Source: Chryseobacterium aquifrigidense (GTDB lineage: Bacteria; Bacteroidota; Bacteroidia; Flavobacteriales; Weeksellaceae). Taken from it: 64,000 nt of DNA. Shown one piece after another: positions 27,013 to 35,332 of this stretch. The number at the start of each line of letters is the position of its first letter. The stretch's first letter is position 1. Position numbers and translations under genes: made by a program. The notes under the pieces were generated by a model that worked only from the letters and a program-made list of their open reading frames with translations, did no database searches and had not been told where the DNA came from. The stretch spans positions 1-64,000 of the forward strand of contig NZ_VFPD01000003.1 in assembly GCF_006716485.1 (NCBI RefSeq), in the 5' to 3' direction.

Positions 27013-27020
27013 TAACTTTG
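27013..27020 (+). promoter_or_regulatory. -7 box for the LLM oxidoreductase
   Basis: TAACTTTG matches TAnnTTTG and lies 19 bases before the start codon. A TTTG at 26995-26998 is 14 bases upstream, shorter than the usual spacing. Confidence 0.45.
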
Positions 27021-27039
27021 TATCACTAAAATCAACAAT

Positions 27040-28065
27040 ATGGAATTAGGAATAGGAATGTTCGGGGATCTGGCTTTTGACCAGTCAACCGGAAAATATA
27101 GAGATGCAGGAATTAAGATCCGTGAAATACTGGATCAGGTAAAATTGATGGATGAGGTAGGAATTGATGTTTTCGCTATGGGAGAACATCACCGTCCGGA
27201 TTACGCTGTTTCCTCTCCGGAGATTGTTTTGGCAGCAGCAGCAAGTATTACAAAAAATATAAAACTGGCCAGTGGAGTGACTGTTTTGAGTTCTTCGGAG
27301 CCGGTAAAAGTATATGAAGATTTTTCAACGCTGGATTTAATTTCAGACGGAAGAGCAGAAATATTTGTAGGACGTGGAAGTTTCATAGAATCATTTCCTT
27401 TGTATGGCTATTCGTTGAATGACTATGAACAGCTATTTGACGAAAAATTAGAATTATTGCTGAAAATCAATACTGAGGAAAATGTAAGCTGGTCAGGAAA
27501 GCTTCGTGCTCCGATGCAGAATCAGACGGTATATCCAAGAGCAAAAAATGACGGAAAACTTTCCATCTGGAGAGCCGTTGGAGGAACTCCGCAATCTGTT
27601 TTAAGTGCTGCACAATTGGGAATGCCTTTAGTGGTGGCTATCATTGGAGGAATGCCAATTCAGTTCAGAAACCTGATCGAATTCTATAAGCAGGAATACC
27701 AAAAAGCGGGACATGATGTTTCTAAAATGCAGATCGCAATCCACTCCCATACTTTTGTGAGTGATGATCAAAAAGTAGTCGATGGATATTTCCATAATTA
27801 TAAATCGCAGATGGATAGGATAGGCGCTTCCCGAGGGTGGGCTCCATATACAAAAGCACAGTATGACGGAGGAAGAAGCAAAGATGGTGCACTATTTATC
27901 GGTAGTCCTGCTGAAGTAGCAGATAAGATTGCATATATGAAAGAGATTTTCGGAATTACAAGGTTTATCGGGCATATGGATGTAGGAGATCCTGCTCATG
28001 AGGTAATGATGAAATCTATTGAATTGTTTGGAAATGAGGTGAAGCCTGTTATAAAAGGACTGTAA
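27040..28065 (+). CDS. luciferase-like flavin-dependent oxidoreductase
   Basis: A 341-aa cytoplasmic enzyme of the luciferase-like monooxygenase (LLM) class, a TIM barrel using reduced FMN or F420-like flavin supplied by a reductase. Landmarks are GMFGDLAF at the start, DEVGIDVFAMGEHH near residue 48 (typical EHH motif), LASGVTVLSSSEPVKVYEDFSTLDLISDGRAEI in the middle, and GRGSFIESFPLYGY. Substrate unknown; members oxidise alkanesulfonates, aldehydes and other compounds. A single-gene unit, with terminator directly downstream. Confidence 0.9.
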   Translation: MELGIGMFGDLAFDQSTGKYRDAGIKIREILDQVKLMDEVGIDVFAMGEHHRPDYAVSSPEIVLAAAASITKNIKLASGVTVLSSSEPVKVYEDFSTLDLISDGRAEIFVGRGSFIESFPLYGYSLNDYEQLFDEKLELLLKINTEENVSWSGKLRAPMQNQTVYPRAKNDGKLSIWRAVGGTPQSVLSAAQLGMPLVVAIIGGMPIQFRNLIEFYKQEYQKAGHDVSKMQIAIHSHTFVSDDQKVVDGYFHNYKSQMDRIGASRGWAPYTKAQYDGGRSKDGALFIGSPAEVADKIAYMKEIFGITRFIGHMDVGDPAHEVMMKSIELFGNEVKPVIKGL

Positions 28066-28084
28066 CAGGGAAGTTTATTGATAG

Positions 28085-28125
28085 CAAAAGCCACAAAAGA
28101 TCTGTTATTTTGTGGCTTTTGTTAT
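28085..28125. terminator. terminator between the LLM gene and sbcC
   Basis: CAAAAGCCACAAAA (28085-28098) pairs with TTTTGTGGCTTTTG (28108-28121), a 14-bp perfect stem usable from both sides by the convergent genes. Confidence 0.9.
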
Positions 28126-28140
28126 TTTAAATATACCGGA

Positions 28141-31100
28141 CTAAATAATTTCAATGATACTTCCTCTTTCTTCATCTTTAATAATATTCAGAGCCGTCGG
28201 AATCTTTTCCTTTAGCTCTTCAACATGCGAAATAATACCTACAATCCTGTTTTCTTTCATCAGATTGGTAAGCGTTTCAAATACGATATTCACGGATTCT
28301 GTATCCTGCGTTCCGAAACCTTCATCAATAAAGAAGAAATTCTTGTCCGCCTGTGCATTGGCCTGAACACTTTCTGCCAGTGCCAGAGCAAGGCTTAACG
28401 ATACCTGAAAGGCCTGTCCTCCGGAAAGCGTTTTTACACTTCTGCTTCTTCCTTCGTTGAGGTAATCAATGATTTCAAAATCGTTATTTTCATTAAGCTG
28501 GATACTCAGCTGGTTTCTGGTCATCCGGTGGAAACGCACATTGGCATGATCACAAAGCTGTCTCAGATAAATAGACGAAACATATTGTACAAAACCAGCA
28601 CCTTTAAAAAGGTTCATCATGATTTTCAAATTCTCTGAGCGTTTTTGCAGTTTTACAAGTTCTTTCAGAAGTTCCTCTTTTTTCACAAACTCCTTTTCCA
28701 GTCGGTCTATTTCGGCAGTTTTTGTGACTACGGAATCACTTATTTTTTTCTGCTCACCCTGTGCTTCATTGAATTGCTGCTCAGCCAGAGAAAACTGTTC
28801 ATTATTAAATGAAAGGCCTTTCAGTTTTAGTTCCAGTTCTGTAATGAATTTCTTTAAAGCTTCGAATTCAACTTTGAAATGCTGAACTTTAGCTCTTACC
28901 AATTGAATATTAATCTCCTGAAGTAAAATATTCTCAACTTCTTTAACTTCTGTAAAATTCTGATCTGCCAAAGCTTTGAAAATAGCCTCCTCATTTCCTG
29001 AAATTTCCTTCTCAAGTGCTGCAATCTGCTTTTCAGATTGGTTGACAATAGTTTTCTGTTCAGCAAGTTTTGGAGAAAGAATTTTTTCCTGTTCTACGGT
29101 CTTCTGATAATTTTCTTCAATCTCTTTATTAGAAAGGGCAAGCTTTCGATAAGATTCTTCAATCTCTTTTATTTCCTTTTCAGCATACAGATTCCACTCC
29201 AGAATTTTAAGCGCAGAACGGCTGATATTGATTTGTTCCTGTTTTGAAACTTCTTCCAGACGGAAAGCTTCCAGAGCGCTCTTATACTTTTCCAGTGTTT
29301 TGGTTTCTCTGTCAATATTTTCCCTTTCAACAGCTAGAGTACGTTCCGTTTCTTCAATCTTCTTCTCCAGCGAAAACGAGTCTGAACGTTTTTTCTCAAA
29401 TTCCCCTTCCTTGTCAGGTGAAAATGATTTCCAGGTAAAATTAAACAGATGATTTTCAATGTCCTTCTGAATCTGAAGAGTCACTTTCTGCTCTGAAAGA
29501 AGCTGTTCCTCAAAGATTTTTCTACGGTCCAGAATCTTGTCAATTTCAGCTTCCTGCTTTTGAAGACCAATAGTTTCCTGTTCCAAAGAAGTTATTTTCT
29601 CTTGAATTTCCTTCAGCTCAGCATTCACATCATGAAATTCCACAATATGCGGATGTTCTTTGGAACCGCAAAGAGGGCAGTTTTCACCGTCATGAAGCTC
29701 ACTGGCAAAACGGGAAAGCTCTTTTTGTATTTTGAGATGATCCAATTTTTGGGAAAGTTCCTTTTTCCTGGTTTCTAAGGTTTCTTTTTTGATTCTGAAA
29801 TCTTCTTTATAATTTTCGGTATAAGCAAAAGGCTTTAATTCTTCTGCAATTTCTCCAATCAGTTTTTGATGTTTCTCAATTTTTTCCGCCTGTTCCTGAA
29901 GTGATTTTTTTAAATTTTTTTGTTGAATAAACCAGTTTCCGACTTCAGAAAGCAGGGCAGAATCAAGTTTCTGTTCTTTTAAATTTTTAATCTGTACAGA
30001 AAGTTCATCAATTGTCTTTTGAATTTTCTCTTTATGAGCATCCACTTCTTTTACCTTTTCGGAACCTTTCTGAGTTCTTTCATTCAGAACTTTGATCTCT
30101 TCCGAAAATTTCAGAATCTGAATGATGAGGTTCAGATCATTTTCCTGAATTCTGGATTGTTCTAATGCCTTAAATTGTGGTTCAAGAGCGGTGAGCTGTT
30201 CTTTTACAGTATTGAAAGCCTTTTCAGTTTCCTGCCAGGATTTAATCTGCTGTTCTTTTTCGTGTTGTTTCGCAGTAATCTCTTTTAAAAGTTTGTTTTT
30301 CTCAATAATCAATGGGTTGAAAATTCTGAAAACCCTGTCGTATAATTCTGCCTGTGTTTCCAGTGCATCTATTTGAGGCTTTTCTTCAGAGAGTTTACTG
30401 AACTTTCCTTTATTCTGCTGTAAACTTTCGAAATCACTTTTCAGGTTTTTCAGCTGTTGATAGATTTGGGAAACCTTCTCCAGTTTTTCATTGGATTCGG
30501 AGAGTTTTTTCTGCTCCTCTGAAAGCTGTTCTTTCTCAACCCGGATTTTTTCCTCATTGATTTCTTCGAAGCCTTTTAATTGTCCTTCCAGCTGATCCAG
30601 TTCAGATCTGTTTTTTACATTCAGTGCAGAAACATTGTTCTGAAGATCAAACTTCTGAAGATTAAAGATCTCCTTCATCATATTTGTTCTCTCTGCGGCA
30701 CCTAATTCAAGGAATTCTTTGAACTGTCCCTGCGGAATAATAATGGTTCTTTTGAAGTTGGAATAGCTTAGCCCAATGATGGATTCTGCATTTGAGTGAT
30801 CCAGTGGAATCCATTTGCCATTGATGTTTTCATAAAATGTAACCGCGTTAGGCTTTACTTCTTCAAACTTTTTTGAATTTCTCTTAAAATCACGGGCAGC
30901 GCGGAAAAGTTTATTTTCATAATTAATAAAATCAAATTCTATATAAGAACTGTTTGATTTTAAATTCATCATGTTATAAGCCCTTTTATCACGCATATTC
31001 AGACGTTCCGTTTCTCCGTATAAAGCAAAAGAAATGGCTTCCAGAACAGAAGATTTTCCGGAACCCACCGCTCCGAAAATCCCAAATAATCCTGCTTCGG

Positions 31101-31176
31101 TAAGATTTCTGAAATCAATAGTCTGGCGTTCCCGATACGAGTAAAGTCCTTCGATAGTTAGTTGAACAGGAATCAT
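28141..31176 (-). CDS. sbcC: SbcC exonuclease subunit (Rad50-like ATPase)
   Basis: A 1011-aa SMC-like ATPase that with SbcD cuts hairpins and processes double-strand ends. The Walker A motif GAVGSGKS is at residues 35-42. Long coiled coils run to both sides of a zinc hook (CPLCG in DGENCPLCGSKEH, near residue 500). The ABC signature TLSGGQAFQVSLSLALALAE and Walker B FFFIDEGFGTQD are near the C-terminus. It starts four bases after the end of sbcD. The long hairpin repeat at 26705-26881 is a plausible type of substrate, but that is only a thought. Confidence 0.96.
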   Translation of the reverse strand: MIPVQLTIEGLYSYRERQTIDFRNLTEAGLFGIFGAVGSGKSSVLEAISFALYGETERLNMRDKRAYNMMNLKSNSSYIEFDFINYENKLFRAARDFKRNSKKFEEVKPNAVTFYENINGKWIPLDHSNAESIIGLSYSNFKRTIIIPQGQFKEFLELGAAERTNMMKEIFNLQKFDLQNNVSALNVKNRSELDQLEGQLKGFEEINEEKIRVEKEQLSEEQKKLSESNEKLEKVSQIYQQLKNLKSDFESLQQNKGKFSKLSEEKPQIDALETQAELYDRVFRIFNPLIIEKNKLLKEITAKQHEKEQQIKSWQETEKAFNTVKEQLTALEPQFKALEQSRIQENDLNLIIQILKFSEEIKVLNERTQKGSEKVKEVDAHKEKIQKTIDELSVQIKNLKEQKLDSALLSEVGNWFIQQKNLKKSLQEQAEKIEKHQKLIGEIAEELKPFAYTENYKEDFRIKKETLETRKKELSQKLDHLKIQKELSRFASELHDGENCPLCGSKEHPHIVEFHDVNAELKEIQEKITSLEQETIGLQKQEAEIDKILDRRKIFEEQLLSEQKVTLQIQKDIENHLFNFTWKSFSPDKEGEFEKKRSDSFSLEKKIEETERTLAVERENIDRETKTLEKYKSALEAFRLEEVSKQEQINISRSALKILEWNLYAEKEIKEIEESYRKLALSNKEIEENYQKTVEQEKILSPKLAEQKTIVNQSEKQIAALEKEISGNEEAIFKALADQNFTEVKEVENILLQEINIQLVRAKVQHFKVEFEALKKFITELELKLKGLSFNNEQFSLAEQQFNEAQGEQKKISDSVVTKTAEIDRLEKEFVKKEELLKELVKLQKRSENLKIMMNLFKGAGFVQYVSSIYLRQLCDHANVRFHRMTRNQLSIQLNENNDFEIIDYLNEGRSRSVKTLSGGQAFQVSLSLALALAESVQANAQADKNFFFIDEGFGTQDTESVNIVFETLTNLMKENRIVGIISHVEELKEKIPTALNIIKDEERGSIIEII

Positions 31177-31179
31177 GGC

Positions 31180-32385
31180 TTATGCATTTAAAATTTCGTT
31201 AAACAAATTCATCAGTTCTTCATTGGCTTCCTGCCCGCCGTTTTTAGATTTAAAATAATCTTTGAATAAAATATCAATATCCTGGCTCAAATTGATCACG
31301 TGGTTTTGATCTTCTGACAATTCCAGATTCCTGACTTTTGGAATAAGGTGTACAATTCCGTTGTGAGACTGATAAATCAATCTTCTTTCATCAGCCGTTA
31401 AAAAAGTTTCACTTTCCAGTGTGAGCTCTATAAATGTATTGGGATGATCACTAAGCCATTGAACGGCATCTTCGATAGAATTAAATGTTTTTCTCACCAG
31501 AGTTCTGCCATTTTCCAATATCTTCTTCTCGTAAGAAACTGCTTTCCCGGGTTCTACATCTATAATGGAAACATACTTCTTTTGTCCGGCTTCACTGAAA
31601 CTGTAGCACAGAGGAGAAGATGAATAAACAACAGGTTTTTCCTTCGTTCCGATATTCTGAAAACCATGAAGGTGGCCCAATGCCGTATATTGAATCTGCT
31701 CAGGAATGCTGTCCGAAAAAATCAAATCTGCATTTCCTATTTTAATCGGTTTTTCTCCTTCGGGTTCTTCCAGAATTTCTGCCCCTCTTTTATTCATGTA
31801 TAAATGAGCAGTCAGAAGATTCACTCCGGTATCATCGCAGAACTGATCCGCAAGATTTTTCCATTCCTGTGCAAGTACTTTGTTGATTTCTTCTTCTTTA
31901 TTTTCACCAAAATATTCCTTTAAACGAATCTCATTCGCAAAAGGAGTGTGAAGAATTCTTACCGGAAAATTTATACCATCAATTTTCAGCTCTATAAAAC
32001 CTTCTTTCGAGTTGGTAATGTTGAAATATCCTGTACCGAAGGGCACGATCTCAGCTTTAGGATGACCAATTAAAATAATTCCGCATTCCCTTGCCAGAGG
32101 ATCGGGAGCATTGATTAAGCTTGGAGAATCATGATTACCGGAAATAGCAATCACAGGGCGTTTACCATTCAGTGATAAACGTTTTAAGGTTTTATAAAAA
32201 AGTTCAGCAGCCTCTACACCTGGATTGAAATTATCAAAGAGATCACCGGCAATTAATACCAGATCAACATTTTGTTCGTCAGCAATCTGAACAATTTCAT
32301 TCATCACCAAAACCTGTTCTTCCAGTCTTGAAAAACGGTCGAGGCGTTTACCCAAATGCCAGTCGGCAGTGTGGAGGATTTTCAT
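31180..32385 (-). CDS. sbcD: SbcD nuclease subunit (Mre11-like)
   Basis: A 401-aa metallophosphoesterase-type nuclease partner of SbcC. Phosphoesterase motifs are visible: DWHLGK near residue 8, GDLFD near 48, GNHDSP near 84, and later AHLYMN and GHLHGFQ near 200-235. The C-terminal part carries the capping region. The gene is first in a two-gene operon with sbcC, separated by three bases. Length is typical. Confidence 0.96.
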   Translation of the reverse strand: MKILHTADWHLGKRLDRFSRLEEQVLVMNEIVQIADEQNVDLVLIAGDLFDNFNPGVEAAELFYKTLKRLSLNGKRPVIAISGNHDSPSLINAPDPLARECGIILIGHPKAEIVPFGTGYFNITNSKEGFIELKIDGINFPVRILHTPFANEIRLKEYFGENKEEEINKVLAQEWKNLADQFCDDTGVNLLTAHLYMNKRGAEILEEPEGEKPIKIGNADLIFSDSIPEQIQYTALGHLHGFQNIGTKEKPVVYSSSPLCYSFSEAGQKKYVSIIDVEPGKAVSYEKKILENGRTLVRKTFNSIEDAVQWLSDHPNTFIELTLESETFLTADERRLIYQSHNGIVHLIPKVRNLELSEDQNHVINLSQDIDILFKDYFKSKNGGQEANEELMNLFNEILNA

Positions 32386-32529
32386 AACTTAAATTTGAGA
32401 ATTAAAAAGAGTATGTGCAACGTAATTCTCAACTTGTTGGGTAGAAAATTATTTGCAGGTATTACCATGTAAAGATAGAGAATACTTCATTTAAAAAAAT
32501 AAGGTTTCCCTTAATCAGATAAAAACAAT

Positions 32530-32682
32530 TTACAGCTTATGGTCAGCTTCTCTGGCTTTGAAATCTTCCCGGATCTGTTTTAATTTTGCTTTCCTTTCCG
32601 CTTCAGCATTTTGTATTTTACGTTTTTTCTGATCAATTTTCTTTTTATTTTTCTTCCTGTTTGCTTCGTTATTTTTGCTCAT
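32530..32682 (-). CDS. 50-aa lysine-rich small protein
   Basis: A short frame of 50 codons with ATG start and TAA stop, beginning MSKNNEANRKKNKKK and ending DFKAREADHKL. It is extremely basic and looks like a single charged alpha-helix (heptad-like EAERKAKLKQIRE), suggesting nucleic-acid or ribosome binding. It lies in the gap upstream of sbcD, on the same strand, and divergent from the 286-aa secreted protein. The coding sense is supported by its amino-acid pattern and lack of stop codons. I believe similar short Lys-rich proteins occur in relatives, but this was not searched. Confidence 0.6.
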   Translation of the reverse strand: MSKNNEANRKKNKKKIDQKKRKIQNAEAERKAKLKQIREDFKAREADHKL

Positions 32683-32816
32683 GTTTTTTTATAGCAGATA
32701 ATTTTTATTGGTAAGAAATAGCTTCTTCAAAAATAAGAAACAAAATATAAAAATATAGATTGATGATTAAATTTAAACCCTATACAAATCTTTTTCGGGC
32801 AGATTTATTTTATTAG

Positions 32817-32824
32817 TATTTTTG
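32817..32824 (+). promoter_or_regulatory. -7 box for the JAMM-like secreted protein
   Basis: TATTTTTG matches TAnnTTTG and lies 16 bases before the start codon; no clear -33 box. Confidence 0.45.
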
Positions 32825-32840
32825 ATGAAAATTAATATTC

Positions 32841-33701
32841 ATGAAGTTTTGTTTAACAATATTATTGGCTTTATTAGGGATGTCTATTAATGCTCAAGAC
32901 CTTGAGAAAATATCAAAGGAGGTAACAGAAGAAGGGATAGCATTATATCGTAGTGAAATGGCAAGTTGGTATGGTACAGATATCGTAAAAGAGAATTACA
33001 GAAATATGGAAAATATAGGAGGATATTTTTCTTATTTAGATGATGTCCCTAAATGTATTTTCTTCTCCAAGCAGAATAAAGTGGTGGCTACAGTTTCTTT
33101 TCCTACCAATTATAACCCTGCTAATGCAAAAATTGATTTGTCTGAAAGGGATTTCACTTCTGTTGAGCAGGATTATTTTACCATCAGACAGAAAGCTCTT
33201 GCCAGAATAAGCAATGACACCATTTTTAAGCAGTATAATAATACAAACTTTAATCTGGTTCCTATCATTAAGCAGGATTCTAAGAAAGTGTATGTTTTAA
33301 CCGGACCTTCTGTCAATAATGTTGTTGTTTTCGGAAATGATTATCTGCTGACTTTCAATAATAATAATGAAATAAAAAATGTTGAAAAACTACATAAAGG
33401 AATAATTGTTCATGATATAACCAATATCAACAAAGATAGTGATGCAAGTGGAGTTCATTCTCATGTTTTGGATAACTGGCAGCAGATTACTCCTACAGAT
33501 ATTTGTACCCTTATGCTATATCAAAATCTTACAGGATGGGAAACCTATACAACAGTTTCCAAAAAGTATGCTAGTATATGGAATCATAAATCGAACAGGG
33601 CATTTGTAATGAAAACTGAAAACTTTAAAAAGATAGCCAATTATCAACGGGAGAAAAATAAGAAGGCAGAAAATAAAGATACTCAAGATTCAAAAAAATA
33701 A
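32841..33701 (+). CDS. secreted protein with a JAMM-like HxH-TxxD motif
   Basis: A 286-aa protein with a signal peptide cleaved near residue 18 (MSINAQ). I do not recognise a named family. Near residue 200 it has GVHSHVLDNWQQITPTDICTL broken as HSH, then eight residues, then TPTD. This resembles the metal-binding H-x-H...S-x-x-D of JAB/JAMM peptidases and of RadC (HNHPSGDPTPS..AD), though spacing is one residue longer. A catalytic Glu upstream would be needed; none was confirmed. The C-terminal tail is Lys-rich (KKAENKDTQDSKK). It is followed after 7 bases by the VF530-like gene, so the two are cotranscribed. Confidence 0.7.
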   Translation: MKFCLTILLALLGMSINAQDLEKISKEVTEEGIALYRSEMASWYGTDIVKENYRNMENIGGYFSYLDDVPKCIFFSKQNKVVATVSFPTNYNPANAKIDLSERDFTSVEQDYFTIRQKALARISNDTIFKQYNNTNFNLVPIIKQDSKKVYVLTGPSVNNVVVFGNDYLLTFNNNNEIKNVEKLHKGIIVHDITNINKDSDASGVHSHVLDNWQQITPTDICTLMLYQNLTGWETYTTVSKKYASIWNHKSNRAFVMKTENFKKIANYQREKNKKAENKDTQDSKK

Positions 33702-33708
33702 AAAAAAG

Positions 33709-33957
33709 ATGGAGCAACAATCCAAAGATCCTCTACACGGAAAAAGACTGGATGCTATCCTTGAAGAACTGGTAGAATATTATCAAGGTTTTGAAAGGCT
33801 TGGCGAACAGATCAATATAAAATGTTTTACAGATAACCCAAGTATAAATTCTTCCCTGAAATTTCTACGGAAAACACCATGGGCAAGAACAAAAGTGGAG
33901 AGCCTGTATCTTTTTGTCCTGAGGCAGAAAAAAAGAGAGGAGAATAGAAAAAAATAA
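33709..33957 (+). CDS. VF530-family DNA-binding protein (DUF2132)
   Basis: An 82-aa protein matching the VF530 fold: KDPLHGKRLDAILEELVEYY, then ERLGEQINIKCF and NPSINSSLKFLRKTPWARTKVE, followed by a basic tail RQKKREENRKK. A solved Vibrio member led to the proposed DNA-binding role; the cellular function is not established. Full family length. Probably shares a transcript with the preceding secreted protein, an odd pairing of a cytoplasmic and an exported product. Confidence 0.88.
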   Translation: MEQQSKDPLHGKRLDAILEELVEYYQGFERLGEQINIKCFTDNPSINSSLKFLRKTPWARTKVESLYLFVLRQKKREENRKK

Positions 33958-34002
33958 TGGCTGTAACAGGGAAATTTATTTTTCTTTATGCCTCTCATAG
34001 CT

Positions 34003-34030
34003 TCCATCTTCCATCTCCCATCTTCCAGGC
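34003..34030. repeat. TCCATCT heptamer repeat
   Basis: TCCATCT, TCCATCT, CCCATCT, TCCAGGC in exact 7-bp steps, between the VF530 gene and the slyD promoter. Confidence 0.75.
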
Positions 34031-34033
34031 TCA

Positions 34034-34061
34034 TTGAATCATTTCAAAAAGAGTATATTTG
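34034..34061 (+). promoter_or_regulatory. slyD promoter
   Basis: TTG (34034-34036), 17 bases, TATATTTG (34054-34061). The start codon lies 42 bases beyond the -7 box. Confidence 0.65.
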
Positions 34062-34103
34062 TATGATTAATCGTGAAACAAAATCACGAAAAAAAGAAAA
34101 AAT

Positions 34104-34604
34104 ATGACAATCGAAAACAATCACGTTGTAGCTGTAAAGTATATACTTCACACTATCGAACCAGATGGAAGTAAGATTCTTGTAGAAGAAACAACAACAG
34201 AAAATCCGCTTACATTTTTGTATGGTGTGGGAATGATGATTCCAAAATTTGAACAAAATATCCTTGGCTTACAAGCAGGTGATAAAGCTGCATTTGTGAT
34301 TCAGCCTGAAGAAGCTTACGGTGAAAGACAGCCGGATGCTATTGCACAGTTACCAGTGGAAATGTTCAAAGAATCAGGACTTCCACCTGTAGGAGCTATT
34401 TTACCTTTATCAGACAATCAGGGAAATAACTTTCAGGCTTTTGTAGTAGAAATTACTCCGGAAGTTGTAGTAGCAGACCTTAACCACCCGATGGCGGGTA
34501 AAGTTTTAGATTTCGACGTGGAAGTTTTAAGTACTCGTCCGGCCACTGAAGAGGAGCTGGCACATGGTCACGCTCACGGAATTGACGGTACTGAAGGTCA
34601 CTAA
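34104..34604 (+). CDS. slyD: SlyD-type FKBP peptidyl-prolyl isomerase
   Basis: A 166-aa cytoplasmic chaperone that isomerises prolyl bonds. The FKBP domain (LTFLYGVGMMIPKFEQNILGL, then AYGERQPDAI) is split by an IF chaperone flap, visible as LPPVGAILPLSDNQGNNFQAFVVEIT, and returns with DLNHPMAGKVLDFDVEVL. The tail has several His residues (HGHAHGIDGTEGH), a shortened form of the metal-binding tail of SlyD used in nickel handling. No hydrogenase genes are near. It has its own promoter and terminator. Confidence 0.93.
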   Translation: MTIENNHVVAVKYILHTIEPDGSKILVEETTTENPLTFLYGVGMMIPKFEQNILGLQAGDKAAFVIQPEEAYGERQPDAIAQLPVEMFKESGLPPVGAILPLSDNQGNNFQAFVVEITPEVVVADLNHPMAGKVLDFDVEVLSTRPATEEELAHGHAHGIDGTEGH

Positions 34605-34610
34605 AAAAAT

Positions 34611-34642
34611 AATATAATATCCGAAAAGTCGGATATTATATT
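34611..34642. other. 13-bp hairpin after slyD
   Basis: AATATAATATCCG (34611-34623) pairs with CGGATATTATATT (34630-34642), six-base loop. No T-run follows, so it may protect the mRNA end rather than terminate. Confidence 0.6.
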
Positions 34643-34661
34643 AGATAAATGATACAAAATA

Positions 34662-34690
34662 AGCCAAGGATAATTCTTTGGCTATTTTTA
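34662..34690 (+). terminator. slyD terminator
   Basis: AGCCAAGGA (34662-34670) pairs with TCTTTGGCT (34675-34683) with one wobble, followed by ATTTTTATTT. Confidence 0.7.
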
Positions 34691-34723
34691 TTTATAAGGT
34701 ACACCAGCTATCGAATGCTTGGC

Positions 34724-34778
34724 GTTCCCCTCTACCGGAGGGGCGGCGAAAATTCAAAGAATTTTTGACGGGGGGGTT
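34724..34778. repeat. CCCCTC...GACGGGG dispersed element, copy 1
   Basis: Contains CCCCTCTACCGGAGGGG (a small hairpin), GGCGAAAATTCAAAGAATTTTT and GACGGGGGGGTT. The reverse complement aligns with 57929-57979, so this is a dispersed repeat present in both orientations. Confidence 0.75.
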
Positions 34779-34806
34779 CTACACACAAAGCATCACTCTA
34801 TACTTA

Positions 34807-35184
34807 CTAATCCAAAAACTCTCCGGAAACATAATACCAGCGTTCATGCATCTTCTGAAAAACAGAAAACTCATGATGAACTTGCGGATGACCGTCCTGA
34901 TCCGTATAATAAGCCTTAAATTCTACATGGTTTAAAGCAGGGGTTCTGATGATTTCCAGTTTCGTCCACCGGTTGATTTCTCCCCATTCCTGAAGATCTT
35001 TTTTATTGTGGTATTTTCTTTTTCCCGGAAGAGTAGTCTCCATCAGATATTGACCATTCGGAATGGCAAAAGCAGAAAATCTTGAGCGCATCAGAGCTTC
35101 AGCTGTGGGAGCATGTTTTTCTCCGGTATGATAAGGTTTACAGCATTCCTCGTAGGATTTCCCTGAACAGCATGGACAGTCCAT
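34807..35184 (-). CDS. ychJ: YchJ-family protein with SEC-C zinc motif
   Basis: A 125-aa cytoplasmic protein of the YchJ/UPF0225 family. The N-terminal SEC-C-type zinc site is CPCCSGKSYEECCKPYH, followed by TAEALMRSRFSAFAI, characteristic of YchJ, and an NTF2-like domain to the end (VEFKAYYTDQDG, VHHEFSVFQK). E. coli YchJ has a second SEC-C motif at the C-terminus, absent here. Biochemical role is unknown. Convergent with slyD. Confidence 0.88.
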   Translation of the reverse strand: MDCPCCSGKSYEECCKPYHTGEKHAPTAEALMRSRFSAFAIPNGQYLMETTLPGKRKYHNKKDLQEWGEINRWTKLEIIRTPALNHVEFKAYYTDQDGHPQVHHEFSVFQKMHERWYYVSGEFLD

Positions 35185-35231
35185 ATATTGTATTTAAAAT
35201 TTGAGATGCAAAAATAATCAATATCAATAGA

Positions 35232-35290
35232 AACGGGCTTTAGCCCGTTAAAAAATAAAGAAATAAAAATCCATTGGCTTTAGCCGAAAC
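35232..35290. repeat. GGCTTTAGCC palindromic repeat pair
   Basis: AACGGGCTTTAGCCCGTT (35232-35249), a perfect 18-base palindrome, then 26 bases later GGCTTTAGCC (35276-35285). The two share the core GGCTTTAGCC. Confidence 0.75.
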
Positions 35291-35291
35291 A

Positions 35292-35324
35292 TAAAAAAGA
35301 AGCACTCTAATTAAAGAATGCTTC
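35292..35324 (-). terminator. M3 peptidase terminator
   Basis: GAAGCACTC (35299-35307) pairs with GAATGCTTC (35316-35324) with one wobble; on the minus strand a T-run follows (complement of 35292-35298). Confidence 0.8.
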
Positions 35325-35332
35325 CTGTTAAT

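Noticed and set aside
34719-34935. Plus-strand frames over the dispersed repeat and ychJ end
   Set aside because: They translate repeat sequence and the opposite strand of ychJ.
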